64,000 bases of DNA from Haloferula luteola (GTDB lineage: Bacteria; Verrucomicrobiota; Verrucomicrobiia; Verrucomicrobiales; Akkermansiaceae): contig NZ_JACHFD010000001.1 of NCBI RefSeq assembly GCF_014201715.1, positions 310,001 through 374,000 of the forward strand. Direction: 5' to 3'. Below are positions 1 to 8,251 of this stretch, one piece after another (position 1 is the stretch's first letter; each line of letters begins with the position of its first letter). Under the pieces are notes generated by a model. The model was given only the letters and a program-made list of their open reading frames with translations, had not been told where the DNA came from and did not search any database. Made by a program: the position numbers and the translations under genes.

Positions 1-452
1 ATGACCTGATAGAACAGGTGATTGCAAAGATAGAGCCCCGCCGTATTGGAAATTTCAGCAGGGATCATCGCATCCTTCCACCGCCCAAGGATTGCCCGAA
101 GGGGGAGAGTGGAAAAATACCCCACGGGGCCGCCGGATACGATCGCTTCATCGCACGGCTGAAAGCCCCCATTGTCGGGAATGGGATAGTCATCGAGATT
201 GATCGCCACTCGTTCAGGCGAGATCCCTCGCCGACCTCCCGCCTCCCCCAACATCACCACCAAGTCCGGACGTTCCTCCTGGATGACGCGTATCAGCTGC
301 TTGGGTGCCTCAAATCGCACGACCGGCAACTCAACCATCTGCAGTTGCACCCCCGGAATTTGCTCGTTTCTCAGAGCCTCTGCGACTTGCAGCGAGGTAT
401 TGGTGGCATCTCCCCCAAACGGCTCAAACGCGGAAAGCAGTACTTTCTTCAT
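1..452 (-). CDS. pcp: Pyrrolidone-carboxylate peptidase (pyroglutamyl peptidase I), 3' end cut by the window
   Basis: Reading the minus strand from the ATG at 452 gives about 150 residues beginning MKKVLLSAFEPFGG, the N-terminal signature of peptidase family C15, which removes N-terminal pyroglutamate from peptides in the cytoplasm. GEAGGR carries the family's active-site Glu, and NTAGLYLCNHLFY carries the nucleophilic Cys near the end of the visible part. The catalytic His lies beyond the window edge; the family is about 215 residues, so roughly 65 are missing. The upstream dehydrogenase on the same strand ends 29 bases away, so the two may be co-transcribed. The family call is firm; completeness cannot be judged. 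Confidence 0.93.
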   Translation of the reverse strand, partial: MKKVLLSAFEPFGGDATNTSLQVAEALRNEQIPGVQLQMVELPVVRFEAPKQLIRVIQEERPDLVVMLGEAGGRRGISPERVAINLDDYPIPDNGGFQPCDEAIVSGGPVGYFSTLPLRAILGRWKDAMIPAEISNTAGLYLCNHLFYQV

Positions 453-481
453 GCCCTTCCTTTTACTTCATCGACCCGAAT

Positions 482-1432
482 CTACCCGAGAGGACATGGC
501 GAGGGAGCAACTCCCTCAAGACAGGAAGAGCGAATCTCTTGAATGGCACTGTTGACCGCTGCCGCGGCCCGCAGGAACGATTGCCTTTCTTCGTCATTCA
601 GCTCGGGGTAGAGATACCGCTCAATGCCATTTCTCCCGATCACGACGGGTAGGCTCAAGTAGACTTCATCGACTCCCAGATAGCCCTTCACCTGCACACT
701 CACCGGCATGGTCCTTCGTTCGTCCATCAGGATCGATTTCACGATATACGCCGCAGCCAATCCCACCGTATAGGAAGTATTTCCCTTCTTCGAAAAGACC
801 TCAAATCCCCCGAATTTCGCCCTCTCGAACAATCCCCTCCTCTCCACGGTGTCATCGATCCGCTCTCCACCAACACCCGCCACACTGAGAGCCGCGAATT
901 GATGATCGCCATGCTCACCCAAAATGTAGGTCCTCAAGTCCTGAGGGTGGATGCCGATGGTCTCCGAAAGCAATTCTCTCAACCGCACCGAATCGACCAA
1001 GGTCCCGGTTCCCATGACGCGCTCTGCAGGAAACCCTGTGAGTTCCTTTGCCCACCACGTCAATGCATCCACCGGATTACTGACCATCAATAACTTGGCA
1101 GCAGGTGCAACTCTTCCCAAACGAGGAAGCAACGCCTGCATCAACTCCACATTTCCACGAAGCAGCTCGTTCCGATTTGAAAACTCTTTTCCCATCGGGA
1201 CCGAGGCGCAAACCACGACCACTTCGCTGCCCTCCGCATCTTCGATCTCTCCGGCCCTGACTTTCACAGGCACCTCCAGAAACGTCTGCGCGTGCATCAA
1301 ATCCAGCGCCTCCCCTTCCGCCTTGGCTCGATTTCTCCCCACCAAGACCACTTCTCGCGCGATCGCTCTCAATACCAATGTGTAAGCAAGAACCATCCCC
1401 ACAGCTCCGGGACCGATAATGGTGACTTTCAT
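482..1432 (-). CDS. L-lactate/malate dehydrogenase family protein
   Basis: 316 residues, the normal length for the NAD-dependent LDH/MDH family. The N-terminus has the Rossmann glycine motif GPGAVG (about residues 7-12), followed by NPVDALTW and the catalytic-His motif GEHGDHQFA. Arg in SNRNELL fits the catalytic-loop Arg. In the loop that sets substrate choice, lactate dehydrogenases usually have Gln and malate dehydrogenases Arg; here the stretch reads VPMGKEFSNR, with Met near that position and one extra residue. The substrate is therefore uncertain: a 2-hydroxyacid oxidised with NAD, probably lactate. ATG start at 1432. The pcp gene follows in the same direction. Confidence 0.88.
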   Translation of the reverse strand: MKVTIIGPGAVGMVLAYTLVLRAIAREVVLVGRNRAKAEGEALDLMHAQTFLEVPVKVRAGEIEDAEGSEVVVVCASVPMGKEFSNRNELLRGNVELMQALLPRLGRVAPAAKLLMVSNPVDALTWWAKELTGFPAERVMGTGTLVDSVRLRELLSETIGIHPQDLRTYILGEHGDHQFAALSVAGVGGERIDDTVERRGLFERAKFGGFEVFSKKGNTSYTVGLAAAYIVKSILMDERRTMPVSVQVKGYLGVDEVYLSLPVVIGRNGIERYLYPELNDEERQSFLRAAAAVNSAIQEIRSSCLEGVAPSPCPLG

Positions 1433-1649
1433 CGAGGATCGAGAGGATTTCGTGGAGGACGTCAGAAGGCACTGCCTGGGAACAATGGAAGCGGCCCGGA
1501 ACCGAAGAATCTAGAAGCTCTCAGGTCCGGACCGCCCCACGGGTGGTTTTTTTGGACCTCGGCCCTAGCCACAATCGTACCAACCTCGCCCACGGATCTC
1601 CTATTTCTCAAGTATCTCGCATCGAGACAGCACTTCGTTGAAAATGAAG

Positions 1650-1680
1650 CCGCCGCCGAGTCCCCGGAACCCGGCGGCGG
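1650..1680 (-). terminator. GC-rich hairpin after the LamG PEP-CTERM gene
   Basis: CCGCCGCCG (1650-1658) and CGGCGGCGG (1672-1680) form a perfect 9-bp stem with a 13-base loop, about 42 bases past the stop of the minus-strand gene at 1723. Read on the minus strand it is followed by CTTCATTTTC, a weak T tract, so a terminator is plausible but not ideal. It also separates that gene from the dehydrogenase downstream. Confidence 0.5.
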
Positions 1681-1722
1681 AAAAAATGCGCACGAGAGTT
1701 TCAATGCACACTCATCAAGCCA

Positions 1723-2631
1723 TCAAGCCCGGCGACGGCGCAGCCATACCAACAGCCCGCAGCCTCCGAGCAAGGCACTGGATGGTTCGGGAACATTCAT
1801 GAACTCGGACATCGCGAGAGCCGAATCGCTGATCGTTACCTCATCGATCTGGCCGTCCACAAAGTCGCCATTGCCACCGTAGTAGCCGCGGCCGATTGAC
1901 CACGACTGGTCGGCCGTCGAATCATAGAGACCATCGTACCCAGTTGCGCTCCCATCGAGGATGTAGTTCCCGTTTCCGTCGGAAAGATTATCGAGAAAAA
2001 GTGACACGGTACCCGTCGAGATATCCGCCACCATCGCCAACGCATACCACTGCCCGGCTTCCAGGACTGTCGAGCCCGCCACATTCACGTAGTCTCCCCC
2101 CGTCGTGGCAAAATAGGCCCGGATCACATTGGAATCCGTCTTTTGCAGGTAGAAGAGCGCCTCGGAACCCGCAATCTCCACCGCGTAGTCATCCCTCCCC
2201 AGAATCGTCTGATACCCACCAAGGGAATCGAACTGGAAGTAGGCTTGGATCGTAAGACTACTGGAACTGTAGTCACCCGTCACCAAAGGTCCGGCAGCAC
2301 TGGTGTAAATGTCACGGTTGCCGCTGAAATCAAGACTCAGCGTGTTGGCGGCACCCGTCTGAGGGATGACCGACACTGGAACATTCGACACATACGTGGG
2401 TGAAGTGTAGTCGGCATAGGTATGAAACGGATCGTCCGTGCCCGCGAGATCGGCGGTGTCTCCGCCTTGGTTCCACAGCAGAGTGCCGTCGCTGCCGTCA
2501 TCAAACGGCAAATACACCACCGTGGAGGCTGAAATCGGACAACTACTGATAAGGACAGCACCGGCAAGGTAACCAAGCACCCGACGATGAGAACCGGGGG
2601 CGCGCAATGAGGATTTAGGGAATTTCTTCAT
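1723..2631 (-). CDS. LamG-like PEP-CTERM sorting domain protein
   Basis: 302 residues from the ATG at 2631 (a GTG at 2670 is in frame, but the ATG puts the signal peptide at the start). The N-terminus MKKFPKSSLRAPGSHRR followed by a hydrophobic run ending ISAS is a signal peptide. The middle resembles the concanavalin A-like/LamG jelly-roll fold (VVYLPFDDGSDG near the start; QIDEVTISDSALAMSEF near the end, typical of LamG domains). The C-terminus VPEPSSALLGG, then a hydrophobic helix and WLRRRRA, is a PEP-CTERM anchor, which is cut by an exosortase and delivers the protein to the surface. No exosortase is encoded in this window. The ligand is unknown. Confidence 0.85.
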   Translation of the reverse strand: MKKFPKSSLRAPGSHRRVLGYLAGAVLISSCPISASTVVYLPFDDGSDGTLLWNQGGDTADLAGTDDPFHTYADYTSPTYVSNVPVSVIPQTGAANTLSLDFSGNRDIYTSAAGPLVTGDYSSSSLTIQAYFQFDSLGGYQTILGRDDYAVEIAGSEALFYLQKTDSNVIRAYFATTGGDYVNVAGSTVLEAGQWYALAMVADISTGTVSLFLDNLSDGNGNYILDGSATGYDGLYDSTADQSWSIGRGYYGGNGDFVDGQIDEVTISDSALAMSEFMNVPEPSSALLGGCGLLVWLRRRRA

Positions 2632-3029
2632 GAGGTAGCAAATGGCAATGCAATCGTCTCCTCGTTTCACGCTTCCGCCATGAAACGCATCGCGATCACC
2701 AGGGCACCACGCCCTGATGGAATCCGCAGCGCAGCGGAGCCTATGCCACCTGCATCCGCAAAGCGCCCCATTCAGATGTCCATTCGTTAGACACCTTCGA
2801 CGATATCGAAATCGACCTTACCTTCCTTGATGCGGGACTTCCTTGTGAATCAGGACGAAGATCACGATTGCCTCCCCCCATCGAGAACCGTCATTTTCAA
2901 CTCATAGAGCCACCGGCCGCAAGGGAGCAGGCACGGGGCCCCACGGCAAGCTTCCTGCACAAGCGGGCAGAAATTCTCCCGTGAGTGCCGCGATCTGACA
3001 AACCCTTCCTCGTTTCGCTGCCTGATGCC
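2632..3029. other. 398-base non-coding divergent region
   Basis: Lies between the minus-strand PEP-CTERM gene and the plus-strand sigma-factor gene, so it should hold both promoters. Besides the inverted repeat at 2663-2687, CAGGGC (2700-2705) and GCCCTG (2711-2716) form a small hairpin with a 5-base loop. I see no convincing small gene, tRNA or sigma-70 promoter pair. Confidence 0.5.
2663..2687 (-). promoter_or_regulatory. 25-bp imperfect inverted repeat upstream of the LamG PEP-CTERM gene (shared with the MoxR operon)
   Basis: On the minus strand CGTTTCA and TGAAACG are perfect 7-bp arms separated by 11 bases. The element ends 31 bases before the ATG at 2631. Read 5' to 3' it shares 18 of 25 positions with the element at 40696-40720, including the block TTTCATGGCG and the block TGAAAC at the same spacing. 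It could be an operator or a leader hairpin. Confidence 0.4.
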
Positions 3030-3584
3030 ATGTCCGACGATCTCGACATCCTCAAATCCGCCCACCCCTCCGGCGGGCTCGTCTCCTCACAGCTTCTACC
3101 CTTGGTGTATGATGAACTTCGCAGCCTTGCCGCCCGGCAAATGGCCCGCGAGCGCGCCCACCAGACCCTTCAACCCACCGCCCTCGTGCATGAAGCATGG
3201 CTCAAACTTGGCCATGAGGATCTCGCCTGGAATGACCGTGAACACTTCTTCAGAGCCGCAGCCCAAGCGATGCGGCGAATCCTCGTGGATCGCGTACGTG
3301 AAAAGTCGGCCCTCAAACGTGGCGAAGGGATCCCCCTCCTCGACCTCGATCAACTCGACATCGCGGCCACGGGTGAAGACGAGCGGATCCTGCAAATCGA
3401 TGAAGCCCTCACCATCTTAGAAAAAGATGACCCCGATGTCGCCCGCGTCGTTTCGCTAAAATTCTTCGGCGGTCTCACCAACAAAGAAATCGCCAAAATG
3501 GACGGAGTGAGTGAGCGAACCATCGAACGGCACTGGGCCTATGCCAAGGCCCGACTCCTCCTTTTCATTCGCGATGCCCACTGA
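3030..3584 (+). CDS. ECF-type RNA polymerase sigma factor
   Basis: 184 residues from the ATG at 3030 (MSDDLDIL); an in-frame GTG at 2985 would add 15 residues with no family support. Region 2 is visible as ELRSLAARQMARE, QPTALVHEAWLKL and FFRAAAQAMRRILVDRVR. Region 4 has VVSLKFFGGLTNKEIAKMDGVSERTIERHW, a helix-turn-helix. This matches the ECF subfamily modelled as TIGR02999, frequent in Planctomycetes and Verrucomicrobia. The gene overlaps the start of the kinase gene by 11 bases, so the two are probably translationally coupled and work as one signalling unit. There is no separate anti-sigma gene. Confidence 0.9.
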   Translation: MSDDLDILKSAHPSGGLVSSQLLPLVYDELRSLAARQMARERAHQTLQPTALVHEAWLKLGHEDLAWNDREHFFRAAAQAMRRILVDRVREKSALKRGEGIPLLDLDQLDIAATGEDERILQIDEALTILEKDDPDVARVVSLKFFGGLTNKEIAKMDGVSERTIERHWAYAKARLLLFIRDAH

Positions 3585-5736
3585 CCTTGACCCCTCCATC
3601 CCTCTTGAGCGTTTGCTCTTCGAGGCGGCAGCGGGATTCTCGACCCACGAAGAACGCCGACGATTTCTCGATCACACCACGGCTGGCGATCCCGATCTGC
3701 GAGCTCGTCTGGAAACCCTCCTCGCCGTTCAAGAGGAGGCCGACTCCTTCTTTGAATTCCGTCCCCACGAAGGGGCCACCCGAGCCGAATCGCTGGAGGC
3801 CACCGATCTCGACATCGGCGTGGGTCGTTACCGACTCATCGAACGCCTCGGCGAGGGGGGCTGCGGAGTCGTCTATCGCGCCGAACAACTGGAACCCGTC
3901 AACCGGGAGGTCGCGATCAAGATCCTCCGCGTCGGTCTCGAATCTCCTGAAGGAAGGGCGCGTCTTCGCGCGGAAAGCCAAGCTCTCGCCTCCCTAGCCC
4001 ATCCTCACATTGCCAGGATTCTGGATGCCGATTCATTCCCCGATGGCCGTCCCTATCTCGTGATGGAGTGCGTTCATGGTACGGCGCTTACCGAATTTTG
4101 CCGTCTCCATCATCTCCCCTTGCAGTCACGGCTCGAACTCTTTGTCAAAATCTGTCGCGCCCTTCAGCACGCCCATCAACGAGGCGTAGTTCATCGCGAC
4201 CTCAAACCCTCCAATTTGCTGGTCGAGCTTCACGACTCGGTGGCGGTACCAAGAGTCATCGACTTTGGCCTCGCCCTGGAACTCGATTCTCGGCCATCCG
4301 ATGGTCGCGATCTGTTTCTCGGCACTCCTTCTTACATGAGCCCCGAACAGGCCTCGGAGAGTCCGCTGCACGATACTCGCAGCGACCTTTTTAGCCTGGG
4401 AGTCATCCTGAGTGAACTCATCGCTGGCCCCCCACGACATCTCCCGGAGTCTCTCGGCAATCAAGACATCAAGACGATTCGACTCGCCATCCAACAAGCG
4501 CGCGCCTGGCTCCCCTCCAAGACTTTGGCCCACCTGACTCCGGAACAACGCGCCGATTGGGCGAATCTCCTCGGCCTCAAGGAATCCACCTTGATCGCGG
4601 CCTGTCATCACGAACTCGACTGGCTGGTGGCCAAGGCGACTCAGCACGATCCCTCCTTACGCTATGAATCCGCCTCGGACCTCGCATCCGATGTCCAACG
4701 TTGGCTCGACCATGAACCCGTGCGGGCACGCCCCCACTCTCAGCGCTATCGATGGCGCAAACTCATCCGCAAGCATCGGGTCGGATTCTCAGCAGGGGCC
4801 TTGGCACTGGCTGGTTTGATTGCAGGTCTGGGTGTGGCCACCGTCCTCTTCTTTCGGGAAAAATCCGCCCGCTCCCTGGCCGAGCGAGCCCTCGCGTCCG
4901 AAGCCCAACTACGGCAACGTGCGGAGATCCGATCGCGTGTCGCCGAAGCTGCCGTAAGGGTCCATTACCACGATTGGACCGAAGCATCCCGATGGCTCTC
5001 CGGCATTCCCGTCGAACAAACCCCACCCTCTCTTGAAGCGGTTCACACCAACCGGGCGGTAGCCGAATGGCACCTCCGAGCCGGCCGCCAGCAACAAGCC
5101 GATGAACGCTTCCTTGCCATGGCCGTCGCCTTGGCGCGCGTCGATCCCACCGATACCGAGACCGTCTCGATGGATCTCCTGCCCGGTGCCACCGCGGTCT
5201 GTCGCTCCGGCGATCTTCAACGATACGACTGGTTTCGCCACATCACGCTTCAGCGATTTGCCGACACCCACCAACCCGTCGTCGCGGAACAGGTCCTCAA
5301 AGGATCTCTCCTGCGTCCTGCCAATTCAGATCTATTAGATCGCCTCCAACCGCTCGCCATGCGGGTTCAGAATGCCCTTGAAAATCACCAGAGTCGGACT
5401 TGGCGCGATCCCGATCTACGGGCCTGGAGTTGCTTCGCTCTCGAACTGCTCCGATTTCGCATGGGGCAGGATGAGGATGCGCGGAATTGGGCGGAACTAT
5501 GCCTGCAACAGCCCCCGGTCAACCCTACCTGCCCCATTTCAGCGCGCATCGTTTTGTCGATGATTGCCCGCAATCAGGGTCGCAACGAGGAATTCGAGCT
5601 GCTCCTCGCCGAAGCCGCTCAGGAAGCGCAGGGACACCTCGACGACATTCGAGAACTGGGAGGCACCCAAAGCGGCTTTTGGTTCGATTGGGTCAACGTC
5701 CAACTTTTGCTCGAGGAAGCGAGGACTCACCGCTGA
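3574..5736 (+). CDS. Membrane-anchored Hanks-type serine/threonine protein kinase
   Basis: 720 residues from the ATG at 3574, which lies inside the last codons of the sigma-factor gene. The kinase domain (about residues 85-390) has the glycine loop GEGGCG (93-98), the ATP-binding Lys in VAIKIL (116), HRDLKPSN (207-214), DFG (230-232), GTPSYMSPEQA (250-260) and DLFSLGVILSEL. All catalytic residues are present. A long hydrophobic segment near residues 405-428 follows a basic stretch, so the kinase should be cytoplasmic with an exported, TPR-like helical sensor of about 290 residues. The first 80 residues resemble the acidic helical prefix of kinases paired with ECF factors. It probably controls, or is controlled with, the coupled sigma factor. 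Confidence 0.92.
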   Translation: MPTDLDPSIPLERLLFEAAAGFSTHEERRRFLDHTTAGDPDLRARLETLLAVQEEADSFFEFRPHEGATRAESLEATDLDIGVGRYRLIERLGEGGCGVVYRAEQLEPVNREVAIKILRVGLESPEGRARLRAESQALASLAHPHIARILDADSFPDGRPYLVMECVHGTALTEFCRLHHLPLQSRLELFVKICRALQHAHQRGVVHRDLKPSNLLVELHDSVAVPRVIDFGLALELDSRPSDGRDLFLGTPSYMSPEQASESPLHDTRSDLFSLGVILSELIAGPPRHLPESLGNQDIKTIRLAIQQARAWLPSKTLAHLTPEQRADWANLLGLKESTLIAACHHELDWLVAKATQHDPSLRYESASDLASDVQRWLDHEPVRARPHSQRYRWRKLIRKHRVGFSAGALALAGLIAGLGVATVLFFREKSARSLAERALASEAQLRQRAEIRSRVAEAAVRVHYHDWTEASRWLSGIPVEQTPPSLEAVHTNRAVAEWHLRAGRQQQADERFLAMAVALARVDPTDTETVSMDLLPGATAVCRSGDLQRYDWFRHITLQRFADTHQPVVAEQVLKGSLLRPANSDLLDRLQPLAMRVQNALENHQSRTWRDPDLRAWSCFALELLRFRMGQDEDARNWAELCLQQPPVNPTCPISARIVLSMIARNQGRNEEFELLLAEAAQEAQGHLDDIRELGGTQSGFWFDWVNVQLLLEEARTHR

Positions 5737-5967
5737 TGAGGTCGCTCCGGGTCGGATCCGGATTTTCTGAGCGGAAATGGGCGCGCATCCTATCGACTCT
5801 TACGACTCAGAAAAAATTTCCGCATGGAGTGTCGGGTTTCTTCTGGGGATTCCGCTCCTTCCCCTTTGAGGAAGTCCTCTTTCTTCCGAATCCCAGCCAT
5901 CGGAAGCAGGACAACCACCCAGAAAATCCAGAATTCCAATCCATCCAGAACTCCCAACCCATACCCT

Positions 5968-6714
5968 ATGAAAGGCACCTTTCGGTCCGGCCTCTTGGCC
6001 AGCCTCGCGATCTTCGCTCCATCGGTCTACGGCGCCCTGACCCTGACCAACGGAGATTTCAACGCTGCCGGTGACAATCAAGACGATGTCACCAGTTGGT
6101 TCGACACGAGCAACGGCACCTTCTGGCAAGGAAGCTGGCAATCCAACAACGCCGGACAAACGCCCAACGGCACCGGCATCGTGATTCTGGGTTCTTATGA
6201 ATCCGGGGGCATCCAAAACACCACCTCGGCCGATCCCTTGGTCGGAAACTGGATCTATCAATCCATCGGGACTGCCGACCCTGGAACGACCCAGCTCACC
6301 GTCAATTTTGACTTCGGGCAACCTGACGACGATCCAGGCGGCCGAACCCTCGGGATCACGGTGGCCATCTATTCCTACGATGGGTCTGGAAGTTTCACAC
6401 CTGACGAGAACGCGAGCCTCTACACGGCATCTCTCGATTCCGGAACCACGGGCATAACCTTGCTGGATTCTTCCAGCTTCTCGTTCGGTCCGACGACGTC
6501 CGCAGACGACATGATTAGTTCCTACGAAGCCACGCTTGACCTGTCGTCTGCCGGCAGCCAGCAGCTCTTTCTCAGTTTCAACAATTACCGCCCCGCCAAT
6601 ACGGACTCATGGTCCGTCATTGACAACATTGCGATCACTCCCGTTCCCGAGCCGACCCTCTCTCTGCTGGGAAGCTTGAGTGCTCTGGGGCTTCTGCGTC
6701 GACGTCGCGACTGA
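5968..6714 (+). CDS. PEP-CTERM sorting domain protein
   Basis: 248 residues from the ATG at 5968, giving MKGTFRSGLLASLAIF, a signal peptide ending near VYGA. The mature part is rich in Gly, Ser, Thr and Asp and looks like a beta-sandwich adhesin or extracellular matrix protein (LTLTNGDFNAAGDNQ start, DNIAITPVPEP end), but I recognise no named family. The C-terminus VPEPTLSLLGS, hydrophobic helix and LLRRRRD is a PEP-CTERM exosortase-target tail. A strong terminator follows 26 bases after the stop, so this is probably a single-gene transcript. Confidence 0.82.
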   Translation: MKGTFRSGLLASLAIFAPSVYGALTLTNGDFNAAGDNQDDVTSWFDTSNGTFWQGSWQSNNAGQTPNGTGIVILGSYESGGIQNTTSADPLVGNWIYQSIGTADPGTTQLTVNFDFGQPDDDPGGRTLGITVAIYSYDGSGSFTPDENASLYTASLDSGTTGITLLDSSSFSFGPTTSADDMISSYEATLDLSSAGSQQLFLSFNNYRPANTDSWSVIDNIAITPVPEPTLSLLGSLSALGLLRRRRD

Positions 6715-6740
6715 TTTTCACGCCCCCCTCCTTCCCCCGG

Positions 6741-6772
6741 GCCGTCTTGGAGAACACCAAGACGGCTTTTTT
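6741..6772 (+). terminator. Rho-independent terminator
   Basis: GCCGTCTTGG (6741-6750) and CCAAGACGGC (6757-6766) form a perfect 10-bp stem with a 6-base loop, followed at once by six T (6767-6772). It ends the PEP-CTERM gene transcript and insulates the GH30 gene. Confidence 0.95.
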
Positions 6773-6794
6773 GCTCTCGCCTGACGGATTTGCC

Positions 6795-8237
6795 ATGCGT
6801 TCCGGGTTCTTCATGGCAACTCCTATGCTGATCCCTTCTTCCCGCCTCGCCGTCCTCTTCCTCGTTCCCTTCTGTGCCATCACCCGTGCCGAATCGCTTC
6901 GATGGACTTGCACGACCGCCACCCAACGTTGGCAGGAAATGCCCGAAATAAAACTGGGTGAATCCCGTGTCTACGCCGATCGCGAAGCGATGCGGGTATT
7001 GGTCAACACCAAGCTCACCCACCAGAAAATCGAAGGCTGGGGCGGATGCTTCAATGAGCGAGGGTGGAAAGCGATGGACTCCCTGCGGCCTGCGGATCGA
7101 ATCGCACTCCTCCACGATCTTTTCGATCCGGACGGAGCGCTCCGACTCGACCTTTGCAGAACTCCGATCGGTGCCAGCGACTATGCGATTGATCTCTATT
7201 CACTCAATGAAACGGCCGGCGACACGGAAATGAAGCACTTCAGTCTCAAACGAGACAAGAAATGGCTCATTCCTTTCATCCAAGCCGCACAAGAGATTCA
7301 ACCCGATCTCAAATTGTGGGCCTCTCCCTGGTCGCCACCCTCGTGGATGAAGGAGAACGGCTCCCTCCACGGTCCCGGGCAGGAAAACCACATCAAGGAC
7401 GACGCCTCGACCTTCGATGCTCTGGCGCTCTACTTCGCCCGCTATATCGAGGAATATGCGAAGGAAGGCATCACTATCTCCATGGTCATGCCTCAGAATG
7501 AGCCCAACATGACCACCAACTACACCTCCTGTCTATGGACGGGCGAGCAAATGGCTCGATTCATCGGGCACCACCTCGGTCCAGTCTTCGAGGAGCGGAA
7601 GCTTGCCACGGAAATTTATCTGGGGACCATCAATGATGACGATGATCGAGGAGGCTTTGCGTATTGGGTTGAGCCCTGTTTCTCTGACCAGGCGACTCTC
7701 AAATATCTCGCTGGCCTGGGTTGTCAGTGGGACTCCGCTCCGACCATGGCAGAGACCCACCTGTTGCACCCTCGACTTCCGCTCATGCAGACGGAATCCG
7801 AATGTGGGAATCACGAAAACGACTGGGGGTTTGCCGAATATCAATTCGGTCTCGCTCAGAAGTGGTTCGAGGCCGGAGCAAGCTCCAACATGATCTGGAA
7901 CTTAGTGCTCGATGAAACAGGTCTCAGCACGGGCGGCTGGGCTCAGTGCTCGCCCGTGGTGATCGATACCCGCCAACGCACCGTCATCCGCACCCCCTAC
8001 TTTTATCTCTACCAACATTTCTCCCACTTCATCGAACCAGGCTCCCATCTTGCCCAAGTGGAAGGCGATTGGGGTGACAAGCTGGCGTTCACTCTCCCCG
8101 ACGGAAAGGCCGTGGTCATCCTCGCCAATCGCTCGGATCAAGACCACCCCGTGACTTTGAACATCGACGGACGACGTACCGATCGGGTGATGCTCCCAGC
8201 TCGTTCCTTCAATACCTTCGTCACATCAGGGACTTGA
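6795..8237 (+). CDS. Secreted glycoside hydrolase family 30 (glucosylceramidase-like)
   Basis: 480 residues from the ATG at 6795; ATGs at 6813 and 6825 are alternatives and no Shine-Dalgarno decides. The start gives a signal peptide (SSRLAVLFLVPFCAITRAES). GH30 features follow in order: GWGGCFNE near the start of the barrel, WASPWSPPSWMKENGSL, the acid/base Glu in PQNEPN (Glu236) and the nucleophile Glu in MQTESECG (Glu334). The C-terminal part (YFYLYQHFSHFIEPGS then a beta-rich tail) is the usual side domain. GH30 enzymes cut beta-linked glucose, xylan or beta-1,6-glucan; the exact substrate cannot be read here. The convergent gene behind it is a large secreted carbohydrate-active protein, so this is a polysaccharide-use neighbourhood. 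Confidence 0.92.
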   Translation: MRSGFFMATPMLIPSSRLAVLFLVPFCAITRAESLRWTCTTATQRWQEMPEIKLGESRVYADREAMRVLVNTKLTHQKIEGWGGCFNERGWKAMDSLRPADRIALLHDLFDPDGALRLDLCRTPIGASDYAIDLYSLNETAGDTEMKHFSLKRDKKWLIPFIQAAQEIQPDLKLWASPWSPPSWMKENGSLHGPGQENHIKDDASTFDALALYFARYIEEYAKEGITISMVMPQNEPNMTTNYTSCLWTGEQMARFIGHHLGPVFEERKLATEIYLGTINDDDDRGGFAYWVEPCFSDQATLKYLAGLGCQWDSAPTMAETHLLHPRLPLMQTESECGNHENDWGFAEYQFGLAQKWFEAGASSNMIWNLVLDETGLSTGGWAQCSPVVIDTRQRTVIRTPYFYLYQHFSHFIEPGSHLAQVEGDWGDKLAFTLPDGKAVVILANRSDQDHPVTLNIDGRRTDRVMLPARSFNTFVTSGT

Positions 8238-8251
8238 GTCGCCGAGACCGA

